Shown here: piece after piece, positions 9,794 through 21,293 of the stretch
Layout of the letters: every line of letters starts with the position of its first letter
Position numbering within the stretch: position 1 is the first letter of the stretch
Assembly (NCBI RefSeq): GCF_020405225.1
Contig: NZ_CP084472.1
Coordinates: 806,001 to 870,000 of the forward strand
DNA from: Natrinema sp. DC36
GTDB taxonomy: Archaea; Halobacteriota; Halobacteria; Halobacteriales; Natrialbaceae
Direction of reading: 5' to 3'
Length of the DNA stretch: 64,000 nucleotides
Translations under genes and position numbers: made by a program
Notes under the pieces: model-generated
Told to the model about the DNA's origin: nothing
Databases searched by the model: none
Seen by the model: the letters and a program-made list of their open reading frames with translations, nothing else

Positions 9794-11359
9794 TCAGATC
9801 GGGTTGATCGGCCGTTTCTTCGGCGGCCAGTCGTCCTCGTGCGGTTCGTCCGCTCGAGCGAACGCGCGCAGGACCCGGTCGCGGGTGTCTTCGGGCTGGA
9901 CGACGCCGTCGGTTCCGACGCGGGAGGCCGCTCGGACGGCGTCGGTTCTGTCCTTAAACTTCTCGATCAGTTCCGAACGTCGGGCCTCGGGGTCGTCCGC
10001 GGACTCGATCTCTCGGCGGTACGCGATGTCGACGGCCCCCTCGATGCCCATGGCGGCGACTTCGGCCGTGGGCCACAGCACCGTCAACTCCGAGTCGATC
10101 GAGCGGCCGCCGCCCATCGCCACGTAGCCGAAGCCGTAGCCGCGTCTGAGGACGACGTTAGCGATCGGGACCGTCGCACGCGCGAGTTCGAACGGGAGCT
10201 TCGCGGAGTGGCGAGCGATCCCCTCGCGCTCCGAGTCCGGGCCGGGCAGGATTCCGGGTACGTCGGCCAGCGTGAGGACCGGGAGCCCGTAGGCGTCGCA
10301 GATCGCCGCGAAGTGGGCCGCCTTCTCCGATGCGCCGGTATCGATGGTTCCGGCCTTGATCCGGGGGTTGTTGGCGATGACGCCGATCGGCTCCCCCCCG
10401 AGGCGAGCGAAGGCGGTAACGATGTTCCGCGCGTAGGTCGGCTTCAGTTCGAACACCGAGTCCCGGTCGACGATCCCCTCGACGATCGCGTCGATGTCGT
10501 ACCCCTTGCGCGGGCTCGAGGGGATGATCTCTCGCAACCGCTCGCCGTCGACGGCCGGCGGTCGCGAGTCGGCCGTCGGCGGCTCCCGGCGAGCGTTTCG
10601 CGGCAGGTACGAGAGGAACGTCCGGATCGCGTCGAGGCAGGCCTCGTCGTCCTCGCAGGCGAGGTCGGCCATCCCGGTCTCGGTCGTCTGGAACCGCGCG
10701 CTGCCGAGTTCCTCCTTGGTGCCGTCGACCCCGAGCGCGGCCTCGACGAGCGACGGACCGGCGACGCCCATTGTCCCCGTCCCCTCGACGATCGGCACGA
10801 AGTCCGACAGCGCCGCGAAGTTGGTCGGCGCGGCGAAGGCCGGTCCCATCATGGCCGAGACGACCGGAACCCACCCGGAGAGGGCTGTCTGGCGCTTCGA
10901 GAAGCCGTTGTCGCCGCGAGCGAAGGGCGCGGCGTCGAGTCCCTCCTGAATGCGGTGGCCGCCGCCGTCGTGGAGCATGATCAGCGGGAGCCCGCGGTCG
11001 AGAGCGCGTTCGGTGACCCGCGCCATCTTCCGGCCGCCGGCGTGGCCGATCGAACCACCTTTGACGGTGAAGTCGGTGGCGATTAGCGCGACCGAGCGGC
11101 CGTCGATCTCTCCGTAACCCGTGACGACGCCGTCAGAGGGGGCGTCCTCGCGCACCCAGTCGGTCGTCTCGGGCGTCGTCGGCATCGGCGACGCGAGGCG
11201 GCCGATCTCCTCGAACGTCCCCTCGTCGAGCAGGTAATCGACGCGCTCTCTGGCGGTTAGCTTACCGAGGTCGCGCTGGCGCGCGGCGGCCTCCTCGCGC
11301 GCCTCGTCGGAGAGCGACCGCTTCGCGTCGGCGACTTCCTCGAACGGATCGTCGCTCAT
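9794..11359 (-). CDS. Acyl-CoA carboxylase carboxyltransferase subunit
   Basis: Transfers CO2 from carboxybiotin to an acyl-CoA. The 521-residue protein has both crotonase-fold halves of the biotin-dependent carboxyltransferase family: KLTARERVDYLLDEG at the N-terminus, GGSIGHAGGRK, and in the C-terminal half ADVPGILPGPDSE and the late GYVAMGG and AYRREIESADDP segments. The length fits PccB/MmdA-type subunits. It is separate from the PccB at the right end of the window, so the genome has at least two. Its ATG overlaps the stop of the 56-residue gene upstream as ATGA, which suggests translational coupling. The acyl substrate is not known. Confidence 0.9.
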   Translation of the reverse strand: MSDDPFEEVADAKRSLSDEAREEAAARQRDLGKLTARERVDYLLDEGTFEEIGRLASPMPTTPETTDWVREDAPSDGVVTGYGEIDGRSVALIATDFTVKGGSIGHAGGRKMARVTERALDRGLPLIMLHDGGGHRIQEGLDAAPFARGDNGFSKRQTALSGWVPVVSAMMGPAFAAPTNFAALSDFVPIVEGTGTMGVAGPSLVEAALGVDGTKEELGSARFQTTETGMADLACEDDEACLDAIRTFLSYLPRNARREPPTADSRPPAVDGERLREIIPSSPRKGYDIDAIVEGIVDRDSVFELKPTYARNIVTAFARLGGEPIGVIANNPRIKAGTIDTGASEKAAHFAAICDAYGLPVLTLADVPGILPGPDSEREGIARHSAKLPFELARATVPIANVVLRRGYGFGYVAMGGGRSIDSELTVLWPTAEVAAMGIEGAVDIAYRREIESADDPEARRSELIEKFKDRTDAVRAASRVGTDGVVQPEDTRDRVLRAFARADEPHEDDWPPKKRPINPI

Positions 11360-11526
11360 TCGAGACACGCCTCCCGGAGTTCGAACGTCCGCATCTCGTT
11401 CGTTCCCGTCTGTAATCCGTCTCTACCGAGCATCTCGTCGGCTCGTACGAAGCCGGGGAGTCGAATCGGGAAGTGATCGTCCGTCGCGCTCTCCTCGATC
11501 GGCCGATCGTCGAACGTGGTTGCCAT
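11356..11526 (-). CDS. 56-residue protein coupled to carboxyltransferase
   Basis: A short frame from ATG (11526) whose TGA overlaps the carboxyltransferase ATG by the ATGA arrangement. The protein starts MATTFDDRPIEE and ends MRTFELREACLE, with no membrane segment or cysteine cluster. The overlap and same-strand position are the main evidence that it is translated. It shows no evident similarity to PccX at 63245. It may be a small subunit or regulator of the carboxyltransferase, or a remnant; no family recognised. Confidence 0.5.
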   Translation of the reverse strand: MATTFDDRPIEESATDDHFPIRLPGFVRADEMLGRDGLQTGTNEMRTFELREACLE

Positions 11527-11724
11527 TGTCTCTCTGGAACTTGGCTAACTACGTACAAGAATCCCAGAGATGCGGTAACATTGTTCTCGGACGGAGGGAC
11601 GAGCGCTAACAATTGACGTGTCGCGTAGAGAACGCGTGAGACCGCCGCATCACGTGGCACTCGAACGTTCCGTCTCGAGACGAACGCCGGCGGCTCCGCG
11701 GACTGGGGCAGTTCTGCGGCAGGT

Positions 11725-13950
11725 TCAGAACGGCGCGTCCGACTCGCCTTCCGCGTTCTCACCCGAATCGCCGAGCCACTCGAGCGCCTCCTCGACGACG
11801 TGCGTCGGCGGCGAGCACGTCCGATCGCGGCAGACGTACAGCGTCGGTTCGTCGTCGCGTGCCTCGCGGCCCGCCCAGATCGGGGGCGCCTCCTCGAGTC
11901 CCAGCGTCTCGAGCCACGCCTCGAGTCCGTCCGCGGTCGGCGGTCGCAGCGCGAAGAGTCGATCGGGGTAGTACCGCGACGCGAACCCGTCACGCCACGC
12001 TTCGGGGAGTTCCGCCGCAGCGATCGTCACCTCGAGCGCACCCGACTCGAGCCGATCGGCGGCGAGACAGAGCGTCGCGTGCTCCAGCGCGTTCGCCTCG
12101 ATAGTGTTCGCATGAGTCTCGAGGACTGTGGCTGCTATCCCCTCGAAGTCCTCACCGGCAAACTCGTCGAGCGCGAGCAGCGTCTCGAGCGCCACGCCGG
12201 TCGCGGAGGGCGTCGACTGGTCGCCCAGTTCCTGGGGGCGCGTGACGAGCGACTCGCCGCTCTCGGGGGTGAAGTAGAGCGTCCCGCGCTCGGCGTCCCA
12301 GAACTCGGCCTCGATAACGCGGGCCAGTTCGAGCGCGAACGCGAGGTGATCGACCTCGCCGGTGGCCTGATAGCAGTCGAACGCTCCGCGCGCGAGGAAG
12401 GCGTAGTCCTCGAGGTAACCGTCGACCTTGACGTCACCACCGTGAGACGAAGTCTCACGAGCCTCCGAGCGTGGCTCGGAGACGTCTTTGTAACGCCGAG
12501 AGAGTCGCTTCTCGTCCCCATCCCAGAGCCGATCGCGGACGAACGCGAGGGCGTCGACGGCGGTCTCGGCGTAGTCGTCCTCGCCGAGCGTCAGCGCCGC
12601 TTCGGCGTAGGTCGAGATCATCAGCCCGTTCCAGCCCGCGAGTACCTTCTCGTCCCGGTTGGGACGGGGGCGCTCCTCGCGAGCCTCGAACAGCCGCTGT
12701 CGGGCTGAGTCGAGCCGCTTGAGAGCCTCGCTTTCCTCGAGATCGAACTGCGAGGCCAGTTCTGAAACCCGGGCCACGCGGTTGGGCTGGTTCGTCCCCT
12801 CGAAGTTGCCAGACTCCGTGATGTCGTAGCGCGCACAGAAGAGGGCTGCATCGGTCTCGTTCTCGAGTACGTCTCTCACTTCCACGGGCGTCCAGACGTA
12901 GAATGCACCCTCCTCGCGCTCACCGGTTTCGGGGTCCTCGCTCTGGGCGTCCAGCGTGCTGAAGAAGCCGCCCTCGTCGTGGGTCAGCTCCCGGTCGACG
13001 AACGCGAGGGTATCAGCGACGATCTCGGCGTAGCGGTCCTCGCCGGTGAGCTGGTAGCCCGCGAGGAAGGCCCGCGGAATCTCGGCGTTGTCGTACAGCA
13101 TCTTCTCGAAGTGAGGGACCGTCCAGTCCCGATCGACGCAGTAGCGGTGGAAGCCGCCGCCGACGTGATCGTAGAGTCCGCCCACAGACATCGCGTCGAG
13201 GGCCTCCTCGAGCACCTCGAGATACTCCTCGCGACCGGTTCGGTCGTACGCTCGAGCGAGCACGCGAAGCCGCGAGGGCTGGGGGAACTTCTGGCCGGAG
13301 CCGAAGCCGCCGTGCTGGCGGTCTGCGCTACGCAGCGTCGCGTCCGCGGCCGTCTCGAGGACGTCGCTCGAGGGTGGCTCCGGGCTGCTACCGGTCTCGG
13401 TTCCGTCTCCCGCCGAATCCGGGGTTTCCTCGAGTCGATCCGTCGCCGCGTCGGTCCACTGCTGTGCGCGGTGTTCCATCTCCTCGCGATCCTCGCTCTC
13501 CCAGGAGTCGGCAATGCGCTCGCAGAGGTCGAGAAAGCCGGGCTGGCCCTGCTGTCCGTCTCGGGGAAAGTACGTTCCGACGAAGAAGGGCTTCCCCTCG
13601 GGGGTGAGCCACGCCGAAAGCGGCCAGCCGCCCCGTCCGGTCACGAGTTGGCAGACGGTCATGTAGATGCTGTCGACGTCCGGACGCTCCTCGCGGTCGA
13701 CCTTGATCGGGACGAAGTTCTCGTTGAGTACCTCGGCGACCGACTCGTCCTCGAAACTCTCCGCTTCCATGACGTGACACCAGTGACACGCCGAGTAGCC
13801 GATCGAGAGGAAGATCGGCACGTCGCGTTCTTTAGCGGCCTCGAGGGCCTGCTCGTCCCACGGCTGCCAGTTGACGGGGTTGTCCGCGTGCTGGCGCAGA
13901 TAGGGGCTTTCCTCCGCCTCGAGCCGGTTGTGCTGGGTCGGATCGCTCAT
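11725..13950 (-). CDS. Thioredoxin-domain DUF255 protein (YyaL/SPATA20 family)
   Basis: A large cytoplasmic protein of 741 residues. The N-terminal thioredoxin-like DUF255 domain (about 1-165) has the signature YSACHWCHVME with Cys55 and Cys58. The rest is an (alpha/alpha)6 glycosidase-like fold with FGSGQKFPQP, HVGGGFHRYCVD and the KVLAGWNGLMI motif. The biochemical role is not established. I chose the ATG at 13950 because SDPTQHNRLEAEESPYLRQH is the conserved start. An insertion of about 16 residues near position 500 coincides with two DNA hairpins (12441-12481). Confidence 0.9.
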   Translation of the reverse strand: MSDPTQHNRLEAEESPYLRQHADNPVNWQPWDEQALEAAKERDVPIFLSIGYSACHWCHVMEAESFEDESVAEVLNENFVPIKVDREERPDVDSIYMTVCQLVTGRGGWPLSAWLTPEGKPFFVGTYFPRDGQQGQPGFLDLCERIADSWESEDREEMEHRAQQWTDAATDRLEETPDSAGDGTETGSSPEPPSSDVLETAADATLRSADRQHGGFGSGQKFPQPSRLRVLARAYDRTGREEYLEVLEEALDAMSVGGLYDHVGGGFHRYCVDRDWTVPHFEKMLYDNAEIPRAFLAGYQLTGEDRYAEIVADTLAFVDRELTHDEGGFFSTLDAQSEDPETGEREEGAFYVWTPVEVRDVLENETDAALFCARYDITESGNFEGTNQPNRVARVSELASQFDLEESEALKRLDSARQRLFEAREERPRPNRDEKVLAGWNGLMISTYAEAALTLGEDDYAETAVDALAFVRDRLWDGDEKRLSRRYKDVSEPRSEARETSSHGGDVKVDGYLEDYAFLARGAFDCYQATGEVDHLAFALELARVIEAEFWDAERGTLYFTPESGESLVTRPQELGDQSTPSATGVALETLLALDEFAGEDFEGIAATVLETHANTIEANALEHATLCLAADRLESGALEVTIAAAELPEAWRDGFASRYYPDRLFALRPPTADGLEAWLETLGLEEAPPIWAGREARDDEPTLYVCRDRTCSPPTHVVEEALEWLGDSGENAEGESDAPF
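12441..12481. repeat. Two 8-3-8 hairpins inside the DUF255 coding sequence
   Basis: CGTGAGAC-GAA-GTCTCACG at 12441-12459 and CTCCGAGC-GTG-GCTCGGAG at 12463-12481 are two perfect 19-base palindromes placed back to back in frame. They have the same stem and loop size as those in repeat copies A and B. Confidence 0.85.
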
Positions 13951-14064
13951 GGACAATCCTACGGCCGACGCGGCTAAAAGCAACGGGTGATCCGGAGGCG
14001 ACCGCTCTCGCGTGGACCCGTCGAAACGCCGATCGCGCCTCGGAAAAGAACCGAAGCGAGCGAG

Positions 14065-14490
14065 TTAGTCGAGATCGGTCTCGACGAGGCTCAGTGCCGA
14101 GTTTCGGAACGACGCTTCCTCGCTCATCGATCCGCTGTCGCCGGCGCTCAGATCGGCGTCCTCGGTGAAGAGGAGTCCGAGTATCGCGGCGTCTTCGCCG
14201 GAATCGTATTGGATGATGTAGCCGTCCCAGTCGTCCGGCGTCTCGAACGTCGTCTGGCTGGCCCCGTCGGTAGCAGATTGCAAGACGTTGGACACCGTCT
14301 GCCCCTCGAGTTCGGAGACGACATCGAAGTTCACACCGGCCAGATAGTCGTCGCCGAACAGCACGATCTCTTCGTCGTCCTGCGCGGTCGCAGTTCCAGC
14401 GGTCACGCCGGTACCGAGCGCCAGTGCAGTGGCAGCGATGGTTCCCCGCTTCGCGATCGATCGCGTCGAATCGTCGGTTTTTCCAGTCAT
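14065..14490 (-). CDS. Secreted protein, paralogue of the next gene
   Basis: A 141-residue protein with an N-terminal signal (charged region, then TIAATALALGTGVTAGTATA before QDDEE). The mature part has FGDDYLAG, TPDDWDGYIIQY, GLLFTEDADLSAGDSGSM and a FRNSAL end. The same motifs in the same order occur in the gene at 14795-15310, so the pair arose by duplication. The usual Tat twin Arg is reduced to a single KR here. The start at 14490 fits the signal. No known family or enzyme motif; probably a haloarchaeal secreted protein of unknown role. Confidence 0.72.
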   Translation of the reverse strand: MTGKTDDSTRSIAKRGTIAATALALGTGVTAGTATAQDDEEIVLFGDDYLAGVNFDVVSELEGQTVSNVLQSATDGASQTTFETPDDWDGYIIQYDSGEDAAILGLLFTEDADLSAGDSGSMSEEASFRNSALSLVETDLD

Positions 14491-14794
14491 ATGAGTCACG
14501 TACCCTCGTCGGGCCAGTGACGATGGCGGAACGAATCGGATAAGCGATCGCGATCGTTTCCACGACTCGAGGCGATCAATCCGCGAGTAACGTGGGGAGA
14601 CTCGCTATTCACGGTCGTTCACTGATGTCTCCTCGGTTTCGCAGAAAGGCGGGGAAATAGGCCGTTTTCCCGGGAACGATATCGGTATGTCCGACCGATA
14701 TCGCCGCCGTCGTAATCGTTCGGAGGTGTCACACGACGTTCCCTTTCGCGGTATTCCTCACCGCGGGTCCGCGAACGCGGTGAAGCCGGGGCGG

Positions 14795-15310
14795 TTAGTT
14801 ACCGCCGGGAGTTTCGTTGCCGGCGGTTTCGTTGCCGCCTGCCGGTGCCTCGCTTTCGGCGCCACCGCCGCCGCCGCCGGTTTCGCCGGGAGTGGCTTCG
14901 ACCAGGCCTAACTCGGCGTTGCGGAACTCACCGTCCGTTCCCATCGTCTCGCTGTCGCCGGCGCTGAGATCGACGTCCTCCGTCATCAGGAATCCCAGCG
15001 ACGGGGCGGATCCGCCCATGTCGTAGCTGATGATGTAGACGTCCCAGTCGTCCGGGGTGTCGAACTCCTCCCCCAGACCGGCCTCCTGGAACAACTCGTC
15101 TTTCGTACCGTCGTTCAGCGCCGAGGCGACGGTAAAGTCGGCACCGGGCTCGTAGTCGTCTACGAACACCGTAACTTGGCCACCGCCTTGAGCGGCTGCA
15201 GTCCCCGCACCAGCAGTCCCGAGCGCTACTGCGCCCGCAGTGAGCGCGCCTTTTTTCATGAACGATCGCCGCGAGTCATCGAATAGTCCGCTATCTGTTT
15301 CGTCTGTCAT
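14795..15310 (-). CDS. Tat-secreted protein, paralogue of 14065-14490
   Basis: A 171-residue protein with a clear Tat signal (DSRRSFMKKG, then a hydrophobic stretch ending GTAAAQ). The mature domain shares FVDDYEPG, TPDDWDVYIISYD, LGFLMTEDVDLSAGDSETM and EFRNAELGLVE with its paralogue. It adds a Gly- and Ala-rich tail of about 35 residues with two NET sequons, which may be glycosylated on the cell surface. I chose the start at 15310. The gap of about 300 bases to the downstream paralogue suggests separate transcription. Function unknown. Confidence 0.75.
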   Translation of the reverse strand: MTDETDSGLFDDSRRSFMKKGALTAGAVALGTAGAGTAAAQGGGQVTVFVDDYEPGADFTVASALNDGTKDELFQEAGLGEEFDTPDDWDVYIISYDMGGSAPSLGFLMTEDVDLSAGDSETMGTDGEFRNAELGLVEATPGETGGGGGGAESEAPAGGNETAGNETPGGN

Positions 15311-16025
15311 GTCTCTCACTTGTCCCCGCTTCGGGGCAGACATCCCTTGATCGAATTTTCGCATAAGTGACGGCTATCGTTTCACCGTCCAGAACGAATT
15401 GTGATCGAGAAAACGTCCCTTTAGGGCCCAATACAGTCGCTTATCGGGCATCTGTGCCAACGCGGTTCGAACTATCAACAACGATTGTTTATCGGTCGCG
15501 ATGGGTGTCACGATCCGCGTTTCGATTCGTTAATTTTGTCACAACTCGAGAAGGTAAGCGATCACCGACACGCGCGACGAGACATCGGCAGGGCCGGATT
15601 CTGTTGTGCAGTCGGGAGCCATCGTTCACCGAAAGCGTCGCCCTCGAGGCGATTTGAGCGGTGAAACATCTGATTTCCTCGGACTGTTCACCGGGAAGTG
15701 AATACTGAAAACCGATCATGTGTCGCGACTGTCCGGTGTACTGTTCGAGAACTCCGGTGCCCGTTGTCGGCCTGCTGCTCTATCGACGACCGGATTCAAT
15801 CGGTGTCCGGTGTCCGGTGTCCGTTTCTCCATCGCCTGCAGCGCGTCCGTATCGATCTACCGGTCGAAAGGAGGTCCGTCTCGAACTCTAGCCCGTTTCG
15901 GATACGTATTGCAAATACGCGATTTCGTCCCTGAAACTGAAACAGGATCCGATCGGCCCCTGTTCCAGCGAACGCCCGCGACGAGTGCGACATCGTCGCG
16001 CTCGATTCGAGTCCGCTACTCCCTC
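15311..16025. other. Intergenic region without a convincing gene
   Basis: About 715 bases. Several frames exist on both strands but none has haloarchaeal protein character; the long plus-strand frame is the shadow of aconitase. A 7-base unit GGTGTCC is repeated three times from 15802. Promoter elements of the Tat protein gene probably lie at the left end. Confidence 0.5.
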
Positions 16026-18752
<2,727 letters not shown>

Positions 18753-18804
18753 TATCCCCACTTGGGGACGACCACATTTGAAACTGCCGAGATCCCGGAG
18801 TAGA

Positions 18805-18815
18805 GCTTATATACG
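18805..18815 (-). promoter_or_regulatory. TATA box of acnA
   Basis: On the minus strand this reads GTATATAAGC with a GC-rich BRE-like stretch before it. It lies about 55 bases before the start codon, which implies a short 5' leader of roughly 30 bases. Confidence 0.55.
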
Positions 18816-18959
18816 CCCCGTATTTGACGGTGGGTTGCCTGCTCGAGTTGAAGATGTTGTCGCTGGACGAACTATTCTTGACGAGTTACAGAAACCTGGC
18901 AATATCTGCACGTACTCACCACAGATGTGGAATTGACGCTCTGCGAGATGTTCACACTG

Positions 18960-19517
18960 TCAGAGTGATCGAGCGTACTCGACGAAGTCGAACCCGTCGC
19001 GGCCGTCGCGGTCGACTTCCCGCCACTCCTCGCGATCCCAATCCGGGAAGAACGTGTCCCCGTCGGGTTCCTCGTGGACCTCGGTTACGATCATCCGATC
19101 CAGCGCGCGCAGGAACTGCTCGTAGACGGTCGCGCCGCCCGCGACGAAGATTCGATCGGCGTCGTCGTGGCGCTCGCTGGCGGCCCGGTCGGCCTCCTCG
19201 AGCGCATCCTCGAGTCCATCCGCGACCACCGCGCGCTCCGGCATCTCGAGGTCGCGACTCGTCAATACGACGGTCGTCCGGCCGGGGAGCGGTTCGCCCA
19301 GCGTCTCGAGGATGCCCTCGTAGGTGACCCGGCCCATGATGACCGGATGCCCCATCGTCGTCCCCTTGAAGTGCTGGAGGTCCTCGGAGATGTGCCACGG
19401 CATGTCGCCGTCCTTCCCGATGACGCCGTTGTCGGCGACGGCGACGATGCCGACGAGTTCGCGGTCGGTCTCGAGGTTCTGCGTCGCGTTCGCCGCCGCG
19501 TCCCGGTCCCCGCTCAT
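18960..19517 (-). CDS. folA: Dihydrofolate reductase
   Basis: Reduces dihydrofolate to tetrahydrofolate with NADPH. The 185-residue protein has the DHFR signature VAVADNGVIGKDGDMPWH, then HPVIMGRVTYE, VVLTSRD and the nucleotide-binding FVAGGATVYEQFL. A ~20-residue acidic N-terminal extension precedes the fold. Its ATG overlaps the thyA stop by ATGA, so the two are translationally coupled. ThyA produces dihydrofolate, which this enzyme recycles, so the operon is a complete functional pair. Confidence 0.96.
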   Translation of the reverse strand: MSGDRDAAANATQNLETDRELVGIVAVADNGVIGKDGDMPWHISEDLQHFKGTTMGHPVIMGRVTYEGILETLGEPLPGRTTVVLTSRDLEMPERAVVADGLEDALEEADRAASERHDDADRIFVAGGATVYEQFLRALDRMIVTEVHEEPDGDTFFPDWDREEWREVDRDGRDGFDFVEYARSL

Positions 19518-20530
19518 TCGGCCACCGAGAACTCGATTCCGTCGTGCGAGTCGTAGCCTCGAAGTTCGACGTCCTCGTACGACAGCTCGTCGATCGAGAC
19601 GTCAGCCACCTCGAGCGTCGGGCGCTCGAGCGGCTCTCGGGAGAGTTGCTCGAGCAGGCCGGGAACGTGATCGAGCCGTTCGTCGCCCTCGGCTTCGGCC
19701 GGCGCTTCGGACTCGAGCCACGCTTTGATGTCGAGATAGTCCTCCTGCTCGTCGGCGTCGGCCAGCTTCGATTGGAGGGCCTCGAGGTTGTCGGCGTACC
19801 AGTCGCCGCGCGCGCCGCGGCCGCAGTAGACGTGCGTGTCGACGACGGTGTGTGCGAAGGTGCCCGGTTCGAAGCCGGTCTGCTGGGCGATCACTTTCGT
19901 CAAAAGCGCGTAGGCAGCGATGTTGAACGGAATCCCGAGCGCGGTGTCGCCCGAACGCTGCGTGAGGTGGCAGTTCAGCCGGTCGCCCTGCACGTTGAAG
20001 ACGAAGCTGTAGTGACAGGGCGGGAGCGTCGAGACGGCCGCGTTGGCGGGGTGCCACGCGTTGACCACGAGCCGCCGCGAGTTCGGCGACTCCGAGAGCG
20101 TGTCGATAACATACTGGAGCTGATCGAACGTCCGCCGGTCGTCCGCCTCCTGAGTGACCCACTGGTGGCTCTCGTCGGGCCAAGACTCACCCTCGAGTTG
20201 CGCGTCCGCATCTGGTACCGGAAACCGACGCCAGAACCGGCCGTAGGCCGTATCCAGCTTCCCGTCCTCGTCGGCCCAGGCGTCCCAGATTTTGGTTTCC
20301 TCGCGGAGGTTGCGGATGTGTTCCTCGCCGGAGAGATACCAGCAGACCTCGTGAAGCATCGAGTTCCAGCGGTAGCCGTCCATCTCCTTGGTTGTCAGCA
20401 GCGGATACCCCTCTTGCAGGTCGACCTCGTAGTGCTCGCTGAACGACGAAATCGTGTCGACGCCGGTCCGGTTGGGCTTGTGCGTCCCCGTCGAGAGCAC
20501 GGCGTCGACGAGCTCGAGGTACTGTCGCAT
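19514..20530 (-). CDS. thyA: Thymidylate synthase (ThyA type)
   Basis: Methylates dUMP to dTMP with methylenetetrahydrofolate. The 338-residue protein has HKPNRTGVDTISSF, YGRFWRRFP, the catalytic Cys in LPPCHYSF, QRSGDTALGIPFNIA and the folate-binding HVYCGR region. Compared with bacterial ThyA (about 264 residues) it is longer, with an insertion near residues 90-110 and an extended acidic segment between about 255 and 300. It is first in the thyA-folA operon. Haloarchaea use either this or ThyX; this window shows ThyA. Confidence 0.96.
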   Translation of the reverse strand: MRQYLELVDAVLSTGTHKPNRTGVDTISSFSEHYEVDLQEGYPLLTTKEMDGYRWNSMLHEVCWYLSGEEHIRNLREETKIWDAWADEDGKLDTAYGRFWRRFPVPDADAQLEGESWPDESHQWVTQEADDRRTFDQLQYVIDTLSESPNSRRLVVNAWHPANAAVSTLPPCHYSFVFNVQGDRLNCHLTQRSGDTALGIPFNIAAYALLTKVIAQQTGFEPGTFAHTVVDTHVYCGRGARGDWYADNLEALQSKLADADEQEDYLDIKAWLESEAPAEAEGDERLDHVPGLLEQLSREPLERPTLEVADVSIDELSYEDVELRGYDSHDGIEFSVAE

Positions 20531-20705
20531 TGAGAGTGACGTTCAGACCGTGCGAATTTATCGGTATCGGTCCTACGACCGAGCAGCGCCGCGCGCAGAC
20601 GCCCGGTCTCGACTTCTTCGGAACCAAGGGTACGGCGCGCCTCGTGCTCCTATCCACTGCAAACGGCTTCGGGTTTTAGTGCGTTCGAACCCAGCTAGAC
20701 GAGTA

Positions 20706-21293
20706 GTGACGCTCGAACGGATCGTCAATGACGAGCGGACGAACGCCGTCATCAGTTGGCTACTACTGGGTATCGTCGCGCTCGGTGCTATCGAAAGTCT
20801 GCTTCGGAACGTCCTGATCTGGGGTGGATTCGTACTGGTCGTCGTGGCCGTGGCAGCGGTGCCGGCGGTGACGACCCGCGACTGGACCGCGATGGTTCCT
20901 TGGCCGCTGCTGTCGGTCGCAGCGCTCGCCGTCGGTGCTGGGCTGGTCGGCTTTCCGTTCGAAACGACGGCGTACCTCGTAATCGCGACGCTCGCACTTA
21001 TCGTCGTCGTCGAACTAGAGACGTTCACGTCGGTGGAACTGAGTCGTCGGTTCACGGTCGCCTTTGCGGTCCTGACGACGATGGCGCTGCAGGCGCTCTG
21101 GACCGTCGCCCAGTTCTACTCGGACTCCTGGCTCGGGACAGACTTCCTGCACTCCCAGACCGAACTCCAGTGGGACTTCGTCATCGTCACCGTCGTCGGG
21201 CTCGTAATGGGCGGGCTCTTCCAGTGGTACTTCGAACGATTCGAGCCCGTCGGTGCAGTCAGTCGACAGACGAGCGGCACGGGGTCATCATGA
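20706..21293 (+). CDS. Multi-pass membrane protein, first of a coupled pair
   Basis: A 195-residue protein with about five or six hydrophobic helices and short loops, from VISWLLLGIVALGA near residue 13 to VVGLVMGGLFQWYFERF near the end. I chose the GTG at 20706, just before the first helix; the frame extends upstream to 20454 but overlaps the thyA start. Its TGA overlaps the next ATG by ATGA, so the two are co-translated and probably form one complex. No family recognised. Confidence 0.68.
   Translation: MTLERIVNDERTNAVISWLLLGIVALGAIESLLRNVLIWGGFVLVVVAVAAVPAVTTRDWTAMVPWPLLSVAALAVGAGLVGFPFETTAYLVIATLALIVVVELETFTSVELSRRFTVAFAVLTTMALQALWTVAQFYSDSWLGTDFLHSQTELQWDFVIVTVVGLVMGGLFQWYFERFEPVGAVSRQTSGTGSS

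Noticed and set aside
14687..14911. Plus-strand 74-codon frame opposite the Tat protein
   Set aside because: Mostly antisense of the Gly/Ala tail of the 14795 gene; composition not protein-like.
15802..15823. Triple GGTGTCC repeat as a regulatory iteron
   Set aside because: Only three short copies, far from a start codon, with no palindrome; probably slippage.
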